A DNA stretch of 45,410 bases from Hyphomicrobiaceae bacterium (GTDB taxonomy: Bacteria; Pseudomonadota; Alphaproteobacteria; Rhizobiales; Hyphomicrobiaceae): assembly GCA_022844225.1 (NCBI GenBank), contig JALHMC010000029.1, positions 5,921 through 51,330 on the forward strand, read 5' to 3'. Every line of letters starts with the position of its first letter. Within the stretch, counting starts at the first letter, position 1. Under the pieces are notes generated by a model. That model saw only the letters and a list, made by a program, of their open reading frames with translations, did not search any database and had not been told where the DNA came from. This document shows positions 15,715 to 26,057 of the stretch, piece after piece. The translations under genes and the position numbers were made by a program.

Positions 15715-16614
15715 TCAAACCCCGACGCCAGCATCGACCAAGGCCGCAATCCGCGCAAAATCGGCCGGCCATAACTCCTCGGCGCGCTTCTCGGGCGCAA
15801 TTCCAGCAGCCGCAAGCACGACTCCTGGGTCGCGCCCCAGCAGCCGCAAGCTCTGGCGCAGCATCTTGCGTCGCTGACCGAAGGCGGCGGCGGTGACGCG
15901 CCCCAGCGTGAAGACGCTGCAGGCAGGCTCACAGATCGCACGGGGCGAGAAGACCACGACGGCTGATGCAACTTTGGGGGGCGGTGTGAAGGCCTCCGGG
16001 CCAAGCGTGAGGGCGACACGCACGTCCGCGCGCCATTGCGAGATCACGGCGAGGCGGCCATAAGCCTTGGTACCGGGCGCCGCAACGATGCGCTCGGCGA
16101 CCTCCTTCTGGAACATCAGCGCCATGCGGCACCACCAGGGCGGCCATGGCTCGGTCTCCAGCCAGGCGATCAGCAGCCGGGTCGCAACGTAATAAGGCAA
16201 GTTGGCAGCAATCACGGCTCGGCCAGCGTCGGCGCCCACGACGGCCGACCAATCGACGTCCAGGGCGTCCGCAAAGACCGTATCGAGGCGTCCCGGATAA
16301 CGATCGGCGATCGCTGCAAGCGCGGGCTCACAGCGCCGGTCGGCCTCGATGGCGAGCACGCGGCGCGCGCCTTCCAGCAGCAAACCGCGTGTCAGTCCCC
16401 CTGGTCCCGGCCCCACCTCGACGACGAGGGCATCAGTCAGCGGCCCGGCCGCACGAGCGATGCGCCGAGTCAGGTTGAGATCCAGGATGAAGTTCTGGCC
16501 GAGGCTCTTCTTGGCGCCGAGGTCGAAGCTCTGAATGACCTCGCGAAGGGGCGGAAGACCGTCAGGGCTGGCACCACCGACACGCGGCGCCTCGGCGGGA
16601 TCGCTCGGCGTCAT
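15715..16614 (-). CDS. rsmA: 16S rRNA (adenine(1518)-N(6)/adenine(1519)-N(6))-dimethyltransferase
   Basis: A 299-residue SAM-dependent methyltransferase (KsgA) that dimethylates two adjacent adenosines near the 3' end of 16S rRNA during small-subunit maturation. Motif I is [16 protein letters not shown], preceded by the family start [18 protein letters not shown]. The catalytic NLPYY motif is in [26 protein letters not shown] marks the C-terminal domain. The start codon overlaps the pdxA stop by four bases (ATGA at 16611-16614), so translation is coupled. It is the last gene of the lpt operon. Confidence 0.95.
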   Translation of the reverse strand: MTPSDPAEAPRVGGASPDGLPPLREVIQSFDLGAKKSLGQNFILDLNLTRRIARAAGPLTDALVVEVGPGPGGLTRGLLLEGARRVLAIEADRRCEPALAAIADRYPGRLDTVFADALDVDWSAVVGADAGRAVIAANLPYYVATRLLIAWLETEPWPPWWCRMALMFQKEVAERIVAAPGTKAYGRLAVISQWRADVRVALTLGPEAFTPPPKVASAVVVFSPRAICEPACSVFTLGRVTAAAFGQRRKMLRQSLRLLGRDPGVVLAAAGIAPEKRAEELWPADFARIAALVDAGVGV

Positions 16615-17687
16615 GCCGATTTCACGCGTTGGGCGGACGTCATCTGCTCGGCGAGACGAAGTGCAGCGACCAGACTGGTCGACGAGGCGCGACCCGTGCC
16701 GGCGATGTCAAAGGCCGTCCCATGGTCGGGCGAGGTCCGCACGAACGGCAAGCCGAGCGTGACATTGACGCCAGTGTCGAACGCAAGCGTCTTGATGGGG
16801 ATCAGCGCCTGATCGTGATACATGCACACGGCGACGTCGTAGCGGCGTCGGGCCGCGGCATGAAAGAGGGTGTCGGCGGAGTAGGGACCGTTCACATCGA
16901 ACCCCTCGCCGCGCAGACGCGCAATCGCCGGTGCGATGATATCGATCTCCTCGCGGCCAATGCTACCGCCTTCGCCGGCGTGCGGGTTGAGCCCGGCCAC
17001 CGCAATGCGCGGCTTCGACAACCCGAATCGTTGGGCGAGGTCACGAGCCGTTATGCGGCAGACTTCGACAATGCGGTCCGTGGTGATCTCGGAGGGAACA
17101 CGCGACAACGGGATGTGCACCGTGAGCGGTACGACGCGCAACTCGTCGGAGGCGAGCAACATCACAGGCGTCCACTTGCCAGCGGGGAAGTGGCGGTCGG
17201 CGAGCACGCCGAGGAATTCGGTGTGGCCGGGATGAGCGAAGCCCGACGCATAAAGTGTCGCTTTGGAGATGGGATTCGTGACGACGGCCGCCGTCCGTCC
17301 AGCCACGGTCTCGGCAACGGCCCGCTCTATCGCGCCGACGACGGCCACCGCATTGGCCGGATCAGCGCGACCGGCCACGGCCGGACTTGAGAGGGGAACC
17401 GCAAGTACAGGAAGTCGATTGCTCGCAAAGTCGACCGAGCCGCGGTCGATCCCATTCAGCACCGAGATCTCGACCGCGAGGCCGAGTTGGCGCGCACGTG
17501 CCAGCGTAGCGTCCGGGTCGGCAAGAAGAACGAACGGCGGCAACGGTTCGAGATGCCGGGTCGACCACGCTGCCAGCGTGATGTCGATGCCGATGCCAGC
17601 CGGATCACCCATGGTGAGCGCCAGCGGCGCCGAGGGTCGGTCGCAGCCGCTCGGCACCTCGCTCGCGGGGGGGCGCGTTGACATCAT
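16611..17687 (-). CDS. pdxA: 4-hydroxythreonine-4-phosphate dehydrogenase
   Basis: A 358-residue NAD-dependent oxidoreductase of de novo pyridoxal phosphate synthesis; it oxidises 4-phosphohydroxythreonine, giving an aminoacetone phosphate after decarboxylation. Metal and substrate motifs are visible: [25 protein letters not shown] and [14 protein letters not shown]. The N-terminus [21 protein letters not shown] is standard. It overlaps surA by four bases at its start (17684-17687) and rsmA by four at its end. This pairing is common in proteobacteria. Confidence 0.95.
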   Translation of the reverse strand: MMSTRPPASEVPSGCDRPSAPLALTMGDPAGIGIDITLAAWSTRHLEPLPPFVLLADPDATLARARQLGLAVEISVLNGIDRGSVDFASNRLPVLAVPLSSPAVAGRADPANAVAVVGAIERAVAETVAGRTAAVVTNPISKATLYASGFAHPGHTEFLGVLADRHFPAGKWTPVMLLASDELRVVPLTVHIPLSRVPSEITTDRIVEVCRITARDLAQRFGLSKPRIAVAGLNPHAGEGGSIGREEIDIIAPAIARLRGEGFDVNGPYSADTLFHAAARRRYDVAVCMYHDQALIPIKTLAFDTGVNVTLGLPFVRTSPDHGTAFDIAGTGRASSTSLVAALRLAEQMTSAQRVKSA

Positions 17688-19093
17688 CTCATCTCGATCA
17701 GGGCATCCTTGCGCAGATCGTGGAGGTAGCGCTGGGCCAGCTTCTCGAATTCCTGCATCGTCAGCTGGCTTTCGGCGGCCTGCCGCTTCTCCTCGTCCAG
17801 TTTCACATTACGCCGACCGCAGACCGCATACAACTCGACCGCACCCGCCGAGAGGTTCGGGGGAAGCATCTCGTTGTCCTTCGCACTCATCAGCAGACTG
17901 CGCGTCGGCTCCGCGATGCTCGATGCCTTCTTGAAGCCCAGGTCCTGGAAACGAGCGTTGGCGCGGTCCTTGGCGAGCGCTGGCATCGAGGCGCATCCAC
18001 GGAAACTGGCACGCAGCGTGTTGGCTTCCGACAACCGGGCCGCCATGGCGCGCTGATCGACGGTACCGGGAGTCGCGATCGTGATCAGTGCCAGCTTGAG
18101 ATCCTGTGTGTCCTCGCCTCCAGCTTGCATCGCGAGTGCCTCGATGTCGCGCTGGCTGACGTTGATCTGATGCCCGTAGCGTTTGCGCACCACCTCCCGC
18201 CACGCCAAAGACGCCTTCAATCGCGATTTTATGACGGACGCGTCGGCGCCCTGCCGCGAGACGTGCTCAGCGAACTGCTCGGGGGTCATTTTGTTGCGCT
18301 GGGCCATGTCCTTGAAAAGCTTGTTCACGTCCGCGTCGGCGATGTTGATGGTCAGCTTCTTGGCTTCCTGCAGCTTCAAACGCTCTTCGATCAGCTCGTC
18401 GAGGGCCTTCTTGCGCATGGTGGGAATGATCCCGGCGCGGGCTGACTCGACGGCTTGCTTTTGAAGGCTCGTCACGTAGGCCTTCTTGCGCACCTCGAAT
18501 GCCGCGATGATCTGCTCGCGCGTCTTGCCCTTATTGGCGGCGATGGTCTCCTGCAGGATGGATTTCAGGCGCTCGTTCGTCTTCGGATCCTGCGCGAAGG
18601 CCTTCATACGCTCGCGTGCGCGATCCGAGATGTCGCCCGAGAGCGCCATGAAGCGGGCCCGCTGCTCGACGGCGAAACCGGTGATGGGCTCATCGTTGAC
18701 CAGCGCAACGATGCTCGTGCTGCCCCTCGGCGCTGGAGTGGCGTCGGCCGACTGTTCGGGCTTCGGTTCCCTTCGCGGCTTCAGCACCTTCTTCGGCGCC
18801 TCTTTTGGGGGCTCGGCGCTGGCTGCGGGGCGTGAGGGGGGCGTCACAAACAACCCAGGCGGCGGCGCCGCGACGGGGCCGCCGGGCGCAGGGCCGGTGG
18901 GCGGACCGACGACGAGCCCCGGTATGCTCGGCGTTATGGTTCCGGTGTTTTGAGCATGCGATGGTGTGATCATGGCGGCACCGACGAGTGCGCCGCACCC
19001 CAAAGCCAATAGGTGCAGCGAGAGGCGGCTGCCGGCAGCGGCGCGGTGGTGCGTGGAGTGCGTCGTATGCATCGCAGGCATGTCTCGGGCCAT
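17684..19093 (-). CDS. surA: SurA-like periplasmic chaperone, PPIase domain degenerate
   Basis: A 469-residue exported protein of the SurA type, which helps outer-membrane proteins reach the BAM machinery. A signal peptide ends near residue 47 (PSHA), followed by a Pro-rich linker to about residue 120. The SurA N-terminal core starts at TSIVALVNDEPITGFAVEQRARF and includes RKKALDELIEERLKLQEAKKL. The C-terminal part (LKLALITIATPG to NEMLPPNLSAGAVELYAVCGRR) is parvulin-like, but I do not see the usual active-site phrases, so isomerase activity is doubtful. Position between lptD and pdxA supports the SurA role. It overlaps pdxA by four bases. Confidence 0.82.
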   Translation of the reverse strand: MARDMPAMHTTHSTHHRAAAGSRLSLHLLALGCGALVGAAMITPSHAQNTGTITPSIPGLVVGPPTGPAPGGPVAAPPPGLFVTPPSRPAASAEPPKEAPKKVLKPRREPKPEQSADATPAPRGSTSIVALVNDEPITGFAVEQRARFMALSGDISDRARERMKAFAQDPKTNERLKSILQETIAANKGKTREQIIAAFEVRKKAYVTSLQKQAVESARAGIIPTMRKKALDELIEERLKLQEAKKLTINIADADVNKLFKDMAQRNKMTPEQFAEHVSRQGADASVIKSRLKASLAWREVVRKRYGHQINVSQRDIEALAMQAGGEDTQDLKLALITIATPGTVDQRAMAARLSEANTLRASFRGCASMPALAKDRANARFQDLGFKKASSIAEPTRSLLMSAKDNEMLPPNLSAGAVELYAVCGRRNVKLDEEKRQAAESQLTMQEFEKLAQRYLHDLRKDALIEMR

Positions 19094-19281
19094 CGCATCA
19101 GAGGGTGGTTCGCCGGCCGTCGCGCGGCGCCGAATCGTCAGGCGATCCTAGCCGCATAACTCGTGTCGGCGCCGACATTATCCACATCAACGATGGCGCT
19201 GAAGGGGCAATGCCAGCCGATTGCATGACACAGAGCGAACCCGGCTGCCGACGTGGGCGGTCGCTCGCGCAGGCGTCTGGG

Positions 19282-21765
19282 CTATTTCGTTGGCTGGTTC
19301 TCGGAGAACACGTGGTCCACGGCATCCGTCTTATAGCTGAACTGGCCGAGGTGCTTCAGCTCGAAACGCAGCATGATGGTGCGATCCGGGCGTATATCCA
19401 GGGTCGGGTTGTTGATGTGCGTCTCGATGTAGGAGGCGGTGAGGACGAAGCACTCATCCGAGTATTTGATCTGCAACTGCTCCTGAAGCCAAGCATTGTC
19501 GTCGATATCGAAGCGTGCGAGGCCATGCACCGACCAATGGTCGGTCAACTTGAGACCGACGCCACCGAGCACTTCCTGCTCGGACTTGAAATTGCCGATG
19601 GCGGGCTCATCACGCACGTAATTGTATTGAGCCTGGAGCGACAGCGGGCCGAGCGTCGTATGTCCGTACACACTCTGACGCTTCAGAGCCAAGTCTTCCT
19701 CGTCGAAACGACTTTGCGCAACCAACCGGAAGTTCTGGATCGGTGCCAGATAAGCACCCAGCACGTAGTCGGAGCGGTCGGTATCGAGGCCACTGCTCGG
19801 TGAGAAATACGTCGCATCGGGGAAGAAGAAGCGATTGCCGTAGGCGTCTACCGTCTCGTAGGGCGAGCGGCCCGGATCGGTATAGGGATTGGTTCCGGCA
19901 AGATGGAAGCTCTGGCCGGCAACCAGCCGAGCATAGCCGCCATTGGCCGCCTGATAGGTGTACTGAAGTCCAATATTGGCGCGTGTGCCCGTTTCGACCC
20001 GGTCCCAGCCCGAGAACTTGTCGACGTCGAACAGCAGCGTGTCGTCCCAAACGAGGCTCTTGGCATCTTCGTCGGGCAGGCGGCGCTGAGAGACGTGGCC
20101 GGGACGCGCAATGACTTGTCCGATGGGTTCGACGACGTGGGAGCCGGATGAGCTGTGCGCCACGAACGGATAGGCGTAAGTGACTCCAGCCGCACCGATA
20201 GCCCGCGTAATCACGTCCTCGCCGACCGACTGTGAGGTGTCGGGATCGAAGCCGTTCGTGAACTGGGTGACGTCGGCACGCGCATAGGCGAACGGCGTCC
20301 AGGTTTGGCCAAGCCCATCGATCAACTTGCGGCGCCAGTGCATGTCGAAAGCGACACGGTTTGAATCGGTCCCGTCACTGCGTGAAATGCTCTGAGCGTT
20401 GGCGTTGAAGCTCAGCTCGCCACCCAGCACAGGCTGGCCGTAGATGTAATTCCAGTCGATCACCGGATGCACGCGCGATTCGGAAGCCGCCGAGTCCTCG
20501 AGCAGAAGCCCGCCAAACTGATAGAATTGCATCGCGAAATGATTGCGCTCGCTCAGCCCCTGCAGCCACGCTGTATTGATGCGGTCGGTCTGAAGGATGC
20601 TGTCGAGCTTGTAGAACCGTCGAAACGTGTCGTCGGACTCGAGCGTGACGTCCCAGCCGAACTTCCACCAGGAGGCAAGCGAGAACAGGCCTTTCGTCTG
20701 CACGCTGCCGCGCCATCCATCCAGGCGATCGCGCTTGTCCTGGGCAATGTCGCCGGGGAGGTCGCTGCCAACCTGATCGATGCCGGCGAGTTTAACGTTG
20801 TACGTTCCGGTGATGCCCCCCATCGCGATGCGCTGGCGCCATTCGCCCTGATAGAGAATGCCTTGCTTGGAGAGATATTGCGGCGCGAACGTGAAGTCAT
20901 AGCTGGGCGACAGTGCGAAGTAGTAGGGCAGCGTCACGCCAAAGCCGAGTTGCGTCGAGGAGCTGTAGTCCGGCAGCAAGAAACCCGAGCGCCGTTTCAC
21001 GCTCGGGTCGGCATGCTGGAAGTAGGGGAGGTAGGCGATCGGCACGCCGAATAGCTCGAACTGGGCGTCCTGGTAAGTGATGGTCGCCGCCTGTTGGTCA
21101 TGCACGATGCGCTGGGCGCTGATGCACCAGAGTGGCGGCTTGCCGGGATCGCTTTTGCAGGGCGTGAACTTGCCCTGCTCGAACTCGGAGACATTGCCGT
21201 CCTTGCGAACAGCGCGGCGGGCCGCGATGCGCGTGTCGTCCCGGCCGATCAGGCTCAGGCTCTGGATGAAGGCATCGCGAAAGTCCGCCGTGGTGTCGAT
21301 ACTGTCGCCACGGACGATGTTGCCGTTGGGCTCTTTAAGCTGCGCATTGCCGCGCGCCGTGAGCGTGCTCGCGCTCTGGTCGTAGATAACCTCATCGGCG
21401 GACAGGAAATAGTTGTTGAAGTAGATCTCGACGCTGCCGCGCGCGATGACCCGATTGTTGCGTGTGTCGTAGATCAACTCGTCGCCGGTGAGGTAGAGCG
21501 GCGCCGACTTGTCGATCTTCTGGAGCGGCCCGCCAAGGGGACCGCCGGGCTGGGCGGGGAAGCTAGATGGAGCGCGTTGCTGGGTGGGGGACAAACCACC
21601 TTGCGCCATCGCCTGTGTCGCGTGCCCGAGCAACACGAGCGCGGCCAGGGTGACGCCAGCAGCATTCCAGAACGGGATCTTCAACCGGCGCAAGGGCGCA
21701 AGACGGGCGAACCCACCATGGGCGCGTCCCGCAACAGGCAGCGCCGATGTCCCCCTACGCGCCAC
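19282..21765 (-). CDS. lptD: LPS-assembly outer-membrane protein LptD
   Basis: An 827-residue outer-membrane protein that, with LptE, inserts lipopolysaccharide into the outer leaflet. A signal peptide ends near residue 54 (ATQAMAQ). An OstA/LptA-like N-terminal domain follows (PLYLTGDELIYDTRNNRVIARGSVEIYF), then a large beta-barrel domain with repeated aromatic strands such as YNYVRDEPAIGNFKSEQEVLGGVGL. Cysteines in TPCKSDPGKPPLWCISA and in SDECFVL could form the disulfides known for LptD. The start is a GTG directly after the lptG stop, with GGAGG nine bases upstream inside lptG. No lptE is seen in the window. Confidence 0.92.
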   Translation of the reverse strand: MARRGTSALPVAGRAHGGFARLAPLRRLKIPFWNAAGVTLAALVLLGHATQAMAQGGLSPTQQRAPSSFPAQPGGPLGGPLQKIDKSAPLYLTGDELIYDTRNNRVIARGSVEIYFNNYFLSADEVIYDQSASTLTARGNAQLKEPNGNIVRGDSIDTTADFRDAFIQSLSLIGRDDTRIAARRAVRKDGNVSEFEQGKFTPCKSDPGKPPLWCISAQRIVHDQQAATITYQDAQFELFGVPIAYLPYFQHADPSVKRRSGFLLPDYSSSTQLGFGVTLPYYFALSPSYDFTFAPQYLSKQGILYQGEWRQRIAMGGITGTYNVKLAGIDQVGSDLPGDIAQDKRDRLDGWRGSVQTKGLFSLASWWKFGWDVTLESDDTFRRFYKLDSILQTDRINTAWLQGLSERNHFAMQFYQFGGLLLEDSAASESRVHPVIDWNYIYGQPVLGGELSFNANAQSISRSDGTDSNRVAFDMHWRRKLIDGLGQTWTPFAYARADVTQFTNGFDPDTSQSVGEDVITRAIGAAGVTYAYPFVAHSSSGSHVVEPIGQVIARPGHVSQRRLPDEDAKSLVWDDTLLFDVDKFSGWDRVETGTRANIGLQYTYQAANGGYARLVAGQSFHLAGTNPYTDPGRSPYETVDAYGNRFFFPDATYFSPSSGLDTDRSDYVLGAYLAPIQNFRLVAQSRFDEEDLALKRQSVYGHTTLGPLSLQAQYNYVRDEPAIGNFKSEQEVLGGVGLKLTDHWSVHGLARFDIDDNAWLQEQLQIKYSDECFVLTASYIETHINNPTLDIRPDRTIMLRFELKHLGQFSYKTDAVDHVFSENQPTK

Positions 21766-22860
21766 TCAGCCATCCTCCAGGTGCAGCAGCACGAGCAGTG
21801 CTCCGCACAATCCCAACACGACCGGGGCGCCGACCGCGAGTAGCGGTGGCGCGAGGCCTGCTATTCCCACCTGACGAGAGAGTTCCGAAAAGAGAAAGAA
21901 TGCGAACCCCCCGATTAACCCCGCCGCAACCATAGTCTGGATGCCACCCGAGCGGAATGACCGCAAAGACACAGTTGCGGCCAAAAGGACCATGACGAGG
22001 AGCAGCACCGGACGCGTCAGCAGCTGCGCATACTGGATGCGAAAGCGATGGGCCGATAATCCCGCTTTTTCCGTGACTTCGATGAGGCCTGGTAGCTCCC
22101 AGACGGACACTGTGAGGGCGCTGCCGAGAGCGTCGGCTACGCGCTCGGGAGAAAGCGCCGTCGAGACGGTATAAACATCGTACACCTCGGGCTTCTGGCC
22201 GATCCGCGCTACGGTCGCCGCGGCGATCTCCCAATAGCCGTCCTTGAGATCGGCTCGCTTGCCGTCGACACGTTCCGTGAACCTGCCGGCCGAGTCAAAC
22301 TGCAGGAACATCACTTCTTGCAGCTGTAGTCCGCTGCGATGCGCGACCGCTGCGTGCAGCACCGAGGCGCCGTCGGCGCCCTCCTGGCGCAACCAGGCTC
22401 CGTTTCCGTCGCTGCGCAGAACCGCAGTCTCGCGGCCGAAGGCCTCAGCAAAAAGACGCTCCGATTCGCCGCGGGCCCACGCAGCGAGTGGATTGTAGAC
22501 GGCGACCGACAGCACGCCGAGAACGAACGCGACGATCATGCCGGGCCGCACGAACTGCATCGCCGACATGCCGGCCGCACGCATGATCGTGAGCTCGGAC
22601 TTGCGATTGAACATCAAAAGCGTGCCGATCGAGCCGCCGAGCACGCAAAACGGCAGCAGGAGCTCCGTATAGGAGGGGAGGCGAAGTATCGCCATCCAGG
22701 CGATCTGACCGGTCGGGACCCGCCCGAACTTTCCCGCTTGTCTCAACAACTCGACGATGTCGATCATGAAGATCAGCAGCGAGCACAGCACGAACATGCC
22801 AAGCACGGCGAGGGTGAACCGTAAGGCCAGATATCGGCGCAGGATGCGTGGTCGAATCAC
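21766..22860 (-). CDS. lptG: LPS export ABC transporter permease LptG
   Basis: A 364-residue inner-membrane permease which, with LptF and the LptB ATPase, extracts LPS from the inner membrane. It has three N-terminal membrane helices, a periplasmic beta-jellyroll domain (about 140-260) and three C-terminal helices ending LLALGAPVVLGLCGALLVL-type. Signature phrases are IVELLRQAGKFG and PSYTELLLPFCVLGGSIGTLLMFNRKSELTIMRAAGMS, the coupling-helix region. It starts at a GTG preceded by GAGGGGGGCTC and follows lptF by nine bases. Confidence 0.93.
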   Translation of the reverse strand: MIRPRILRRYLALRFTLAVLGMFVLCSLLIFMIDIVELLRQAGKFGRVPTGQIAWMAILRLPSYTELLLPFCVLGGSIGTLLMFNRKSELTIMRAAGMSAMQFVRPGMIVAFVLGVLSVAVYNPLAAWARGESERLFAEAFGRETAVLRSDGNGAWLRQEGADGASVLHAAVAHRSGLQLQEVMFLQFDSAGRFTERVDGKRADLKDGYWEIAAATVARIGQKPEVYDVYTVSTALSPERVADALGSALTVSVWELPGLIEVTEKAGLSAHRFRIQYAQLLTRPVLLLVMVLLAATVSLRSFRSGGIQTMVAAGLIGGFAFFLFSELSRQVGIAGLAPPLLAVGAPVVLGLCGALLVLLHLEDG

Positions 22861-22869
22861 GAGCCCCCC

Positions 22870-24075
22870 TCAGCCGCTGCCATGTGGGCGAGCCCCGCGC
22901 GGCAAGACCCGCTGGGCCGCCTCGACGAGACCCGAACCGATTTCGGAAACGATCAGAGCGAGGCGCGACGGCGGTTTCAACCGCGACCGGGACATCATCA
23001 GTCCAACGGCAAGCATCGCCGCCCCTAACGGGATGGCATAGACGACCCAGATCGCGGATGCCTGCAAGGCCACCACGTTCGTGCCGGCGAGCCCCACCAG
23101 CCGTGCACCCGTCGCAACGACGAAGGCCACGACAATCGCTTGAACGCGATTCTGTCGCGTCGTGCGCGCGTGACCGATGAAGGCCACGGCAATCAGCACG
23201 AAAGCGAAGGGATAGAACGGGCTCGAGAACCGCTCATGCAACTCTGCGCGGAGCAGGCCGGGTTGGCGTTGTGCGATGATGTCGTCGGCGGCAGGTGAGA
23301 CCAGTTCGTGAAAGTATCGTTCACGGGGTTTCGCTTCGCTGATCTGCTCCTTTGCCTCGAAACGATCGAGGTCGACCGCATAGCTCTCGAAGACGATCGT
23401 CTGAACGGCCTCGCCAGTACGAGGCCGCCTCAGGATGTGGCCCTTCTCCATCAACAGATAGCCGGTGCCGTCCTGCTTCACGATATGTCCGCGCTCGGCA
23501 AGGTAGGTGGAGACGACCTTCTCGTCGCGTGCATCGTGCATCACGAGGCCGAGAAGAGTGCCGGCGAAGTCGCGGTCGCGGATATGGAAGGTGAGATTGG
23601 TCTCGGGGTTCGAGAAGCGCCCGGGTTGGATGACTTGCGAGATCAGGTCCGTTCGCACCTGAACGATGTAAGACCGCAACAGCTTGAGGCTCCAGGGCAT
23701 GGCGAAGTGGTTGACCATGCTGACGGCGAACGAGACGAGCAGCGCCAGCGCCAGGAGGGGCTTGACGATGGTCCAAATGGTGCCGCCGCCGGCCGAGGTG
23801 ACGATCAGCTCGCTGTCGCCGTTGAGACGATTCAACACGTGGATGGTCGCGACCAGCAGCGCGATTGGCGCGATCAAGGCCATGAGGTTCGGCAACCCCA
23901 GCAGTGTCATCCGGACCAGTAGCCACGTGTCCTGGCCTTGCGAGGTGACGAGGTTGAGCTGCTTCAAGGCGAGGGCGATCCAGACGACGCCGGTCAGCGA
24001 CATCATGATCATCAGCATGGCCCCCGCGGCCTGCCGGAAGATGTAGCGGAACAGGATGCCAGGCAGGAGCCTCAT
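22870..24075 (-). CDS. lptF: LPS export ABC transporter permease LptF
   Basis: A 401-residue inner-membrane permease, partner of LptG. It starts with IFRQAAGAMLMIMMSLTGVVWI and continues LLVRMTLLGLPNLMALIAPIALL. It has NRLNGDSELIVTSAGGG, the coupling-helix region, a central periplasmic domain (about 130-280), and three C-terminal helices. The ATG at 24075 has GGGAGC upstream and begins the minus-strand operon lptF-lptG-lptD-surA-pdxA-rsmA. A short basic tail (RGARPHGSG) follows the last helix. Confidence 0.92.
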   Translation of the reverse strand: MRLLPGILFRYIFRQAAGAMLMIMMSLTGVVWIALALKQLNLVTSQGQDTWLLVRMTLLGLPNLMALIAPIALLVATIHVLNRLNGDSELIVTSAGGGTIWTIVKPLLALALLVSFAVSMVNHFAMPWSLKLLRSYIVQVRTDLISQVIQPGRFSNPETNLTFHIRDRDFAGTLLGLVMHDARDEKVVSTYLAERGHIVKQDGTGYLLMEKGHILRRPRTGEAVQTIVFESYAVDLDRFEAKEQISEAKPRERYFHELVSPAADDIIAQRQPGLLRAELHERFSSPFYPFAFVLIAVAFIGHARTTRQNRVQAIVVAFVVATGARLVGLAGTNVVALQASAIWVVYAIPLGAAMLAVGLMMSRSRLKPPSRLALIVSEIGSGLVEAAQRVLPRGARPHGSG

Positions 24076-24485
24076 TGCTAGCTCCCAATGGCGCGAACGC
24101 CAGCCACGATGTCGCCGAGCGCAGACTCACAGGACACGCATCGGCCTCCGCATGGTGGCGCGAGTCTCGGCCGAGCTGAGTATCTATCTGCCGCCAAACG
24201 ATTTCCCCTGATTCCCGATGACGTGCGCCGTCCCAATCCCCGGGTCGCACGCCACGGTGGCCAAACTGCGGCTCCGACGACGTCGAGCGTGACGCCTGGT
24301 GCGGCGACGCAACACTGCGGCCCGGACGCCATCGACCGACCGACCCAGCCCTGCGACTGCCACGCTTGCGATTCCCCCGCAAGCCACTAAGGTTCCGACA
24401 CACCGATCTCGCTCCACGCGTGCTCGTCCCATCCGCCGTCCCTCGATTCCGACGGGCGGTAGCGCCGTTCCTATCCGAGCTTCAA
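24076..24485. promoter_or_regulatory. Divergent intergenic region between lptF and pepA
   Basis: This 410-bp gap should hold the promoters of the lpt operon (leftward) and pepA (rightward). It is GC-rich, with no hairpin, repeat, tRNA or credible small gene that I can recognise. Open frames crossing it appear to be chance frames. Confidence 0.35.
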
Positions 24486-26006
24486 ATGACCCAGCGCCCT
24501 GATGTCCGCTTCGTGCCCTTGTCCGCGCCTCTGAGCCCGACCGTGCTGCTCCTTGTCGCCGACGAGATCTCCCTCGGCGAGATTGGCACTCGGCTCGACA
24601 AGCAATCGTCGGGAACTGTGAAGCGAGCCGCCAGCGCCGCCAACTTCAAGGGCAAGGCGCGATCGACGGCTGAGATCCTTGCACCGACCGGACTCGAGGT
24701 GAAGCGTGTCGTCCTCGTCGGATCCGGCCAGGCTTCTCGCAACGAATCTCTGGACTGGATGCGGATCGGCGGCGCTGCCTGGGCGCAGGCGCTGCAGAGG
24801 TCGACGGACACCGTAAGCCTCGTCGCCGACGACGCGGCAACTCCTGCGTCGGCGGTCGCGCGACTGGCTGAGGGCGCAGTGCTGCGCGCCTACAACTTTC
24901 GCAAATACAAGTCGCGCAAGCCGACCGAGGAGAACGGCGACAACGGTCAGTCCAAGCCGCCGTCGACCTTGCTAGTGCACTGCGCCGATCCGACGGCGGC
25001 CGAAACAGCTTTCGCTCAGAGAGGGGCCGTGGCCGAGGGCGTATATCTCGCCCGCGATCTCGTCAACGAGCCGGCCAACGTCCTCGGGCCGGTCGAGTTC
25101 GCCGAACGGCTCTCCGGTCTCGGCGTTCCGGGTCTCGAGGTCGAGGTGCTCGATATGGAGCAGCTCCGAGCCTTGAAGATGGGGGCGCTGCTCGCCGTAG
25201 GACAGGGCAGCGCGCGAGAGAGCCGCGTCGTGGTGATGCAGTGGAACGGCGCGAAGGGTCGGGCCAAGGCAAAGGCACCGGTGTGCTTCATCGGCAAGGG
25301 CGTCGTTTTCGATACCGGCGGCATTTCGATGAAGCCCGCTACCGGCATGGAAGACATGAAGGGCGACATGGGTGGTGCGGCCTGCGTGACGGGCCTGATG
25401 CTCGGCCTGGCGCGACGCAAAGCAAACGTCAACGCCGTTGGTCTCGTCGGCCTCGTCGAGAACATGCCATCCGGAACCGCGACCCGACCGGGCGACATCG
25501 TCACCTCGATGTCGGGCCAGACGATCGAGATTTTGAACACGGACGCCGAGGGCCGTCTCGTGCTCGCCGACGTGCTCTGGTATGCGCAGGAGCGCTTCAA
25601 GCCGCGGCTGATGGTCGACCTTGCAACGCTGACCGGCGCCATCATGGTCGCGCTCGGCAAGGAGCATGCGGGGCTGTTCTCGAACAACGACAAGTTGGCG
25701 CGGGAACTCGAGGAGGCCGGCGTGGCGACCGGCGAGCGCGTTTGGCGCATGCCGCTGCTGCCAGCCTACGACAAGCTGATCGACAGCAAGAATGCCGACA
25801 TGAAGAACATCGGCGGGCGCTTCGGGGGTGCGATCACGGCAGCGCAGTTCCTGCAGCGCTTCGTGCGTGAGAGCACGACGCCATGGGCGCACCTCGATGT
25901 CGCAGGCACGGCGATGGACTCGAACCGCGACGAGGTCAACCAGAGCTGGGCGTCCGGCTGGGGTGTCCGGCTGCTCGACGAGATGGTGACCGCTCACTAC
26001 GAGTAA
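24486..26006 (+). CDS. pepA: Leucyl aminopeptidase (M17, cytosol aminopeptidase)
   Basis: A 506-residue two-metal aminopeptidase that removes N-terminal residues in cytosolic peptide turnover. The C-terminal catalytic domain has the metal ligands in CFIGKGVVFDTGGISMKP and GDMGGAA, and the family signature NTDAEGRLVLADVL. Other phrases are RDLVNEPANVLGP and GVRLLDEMV. The N-terminal domain (1-170) is the variable non-catalytic one. The ATG at 24486 was chosen because homologues start shortly before the VRFVPLS region; an open frame upstream to 24366 looks non-homologous. Confidence 0.95.
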   Translation: MTQRPDVRFVPLSAPLSPTVLLLVADEISLGEIGTRLDKQSSGTVKRAASAANFKGKARSTAEILAPTGLEVKRVVLVGSGQASRNESLDWMRIGGAAWAQALQRSTDTVSLVADDAATPASAVARLAEGAVLRAYNFRKYKSRKPTEENGDNGQSKPPSTLLVHCADPTAAETAFAQRGAVAEGVYLARDLVNEPANVLGPVEFAERLSGLGVPGLEVEVLDMEQLRALKMGALLAVGQGSARESRVVVMQWNGAKGRAKAKAPVCFIGKGVVFDTGGISMKPATGMEDMKGDMGGAACVTGLMLGLARRKANVNAVGLVGLVENMPSGTATRPGDIVTSMSGQTIEILNTDAEGRLVLADVLWYAQERFKPRLMVDLATLTGAIMVALGKEHAGLFSNNDKLARELEEAGVATGERVWRMPLLPAYDKLIDSKNADMKNIGGRFGGAITAAQFLQRFVRESTTPWAHLDVAGTAMDSNRDEVNQSWASGWGVRLLDEMVTAHYE

Positions 26007-26057
26007 GCCGAAACGCCCCAAGAGCCTGAAGTTGCACAGATCTGACAAATTATTTTC

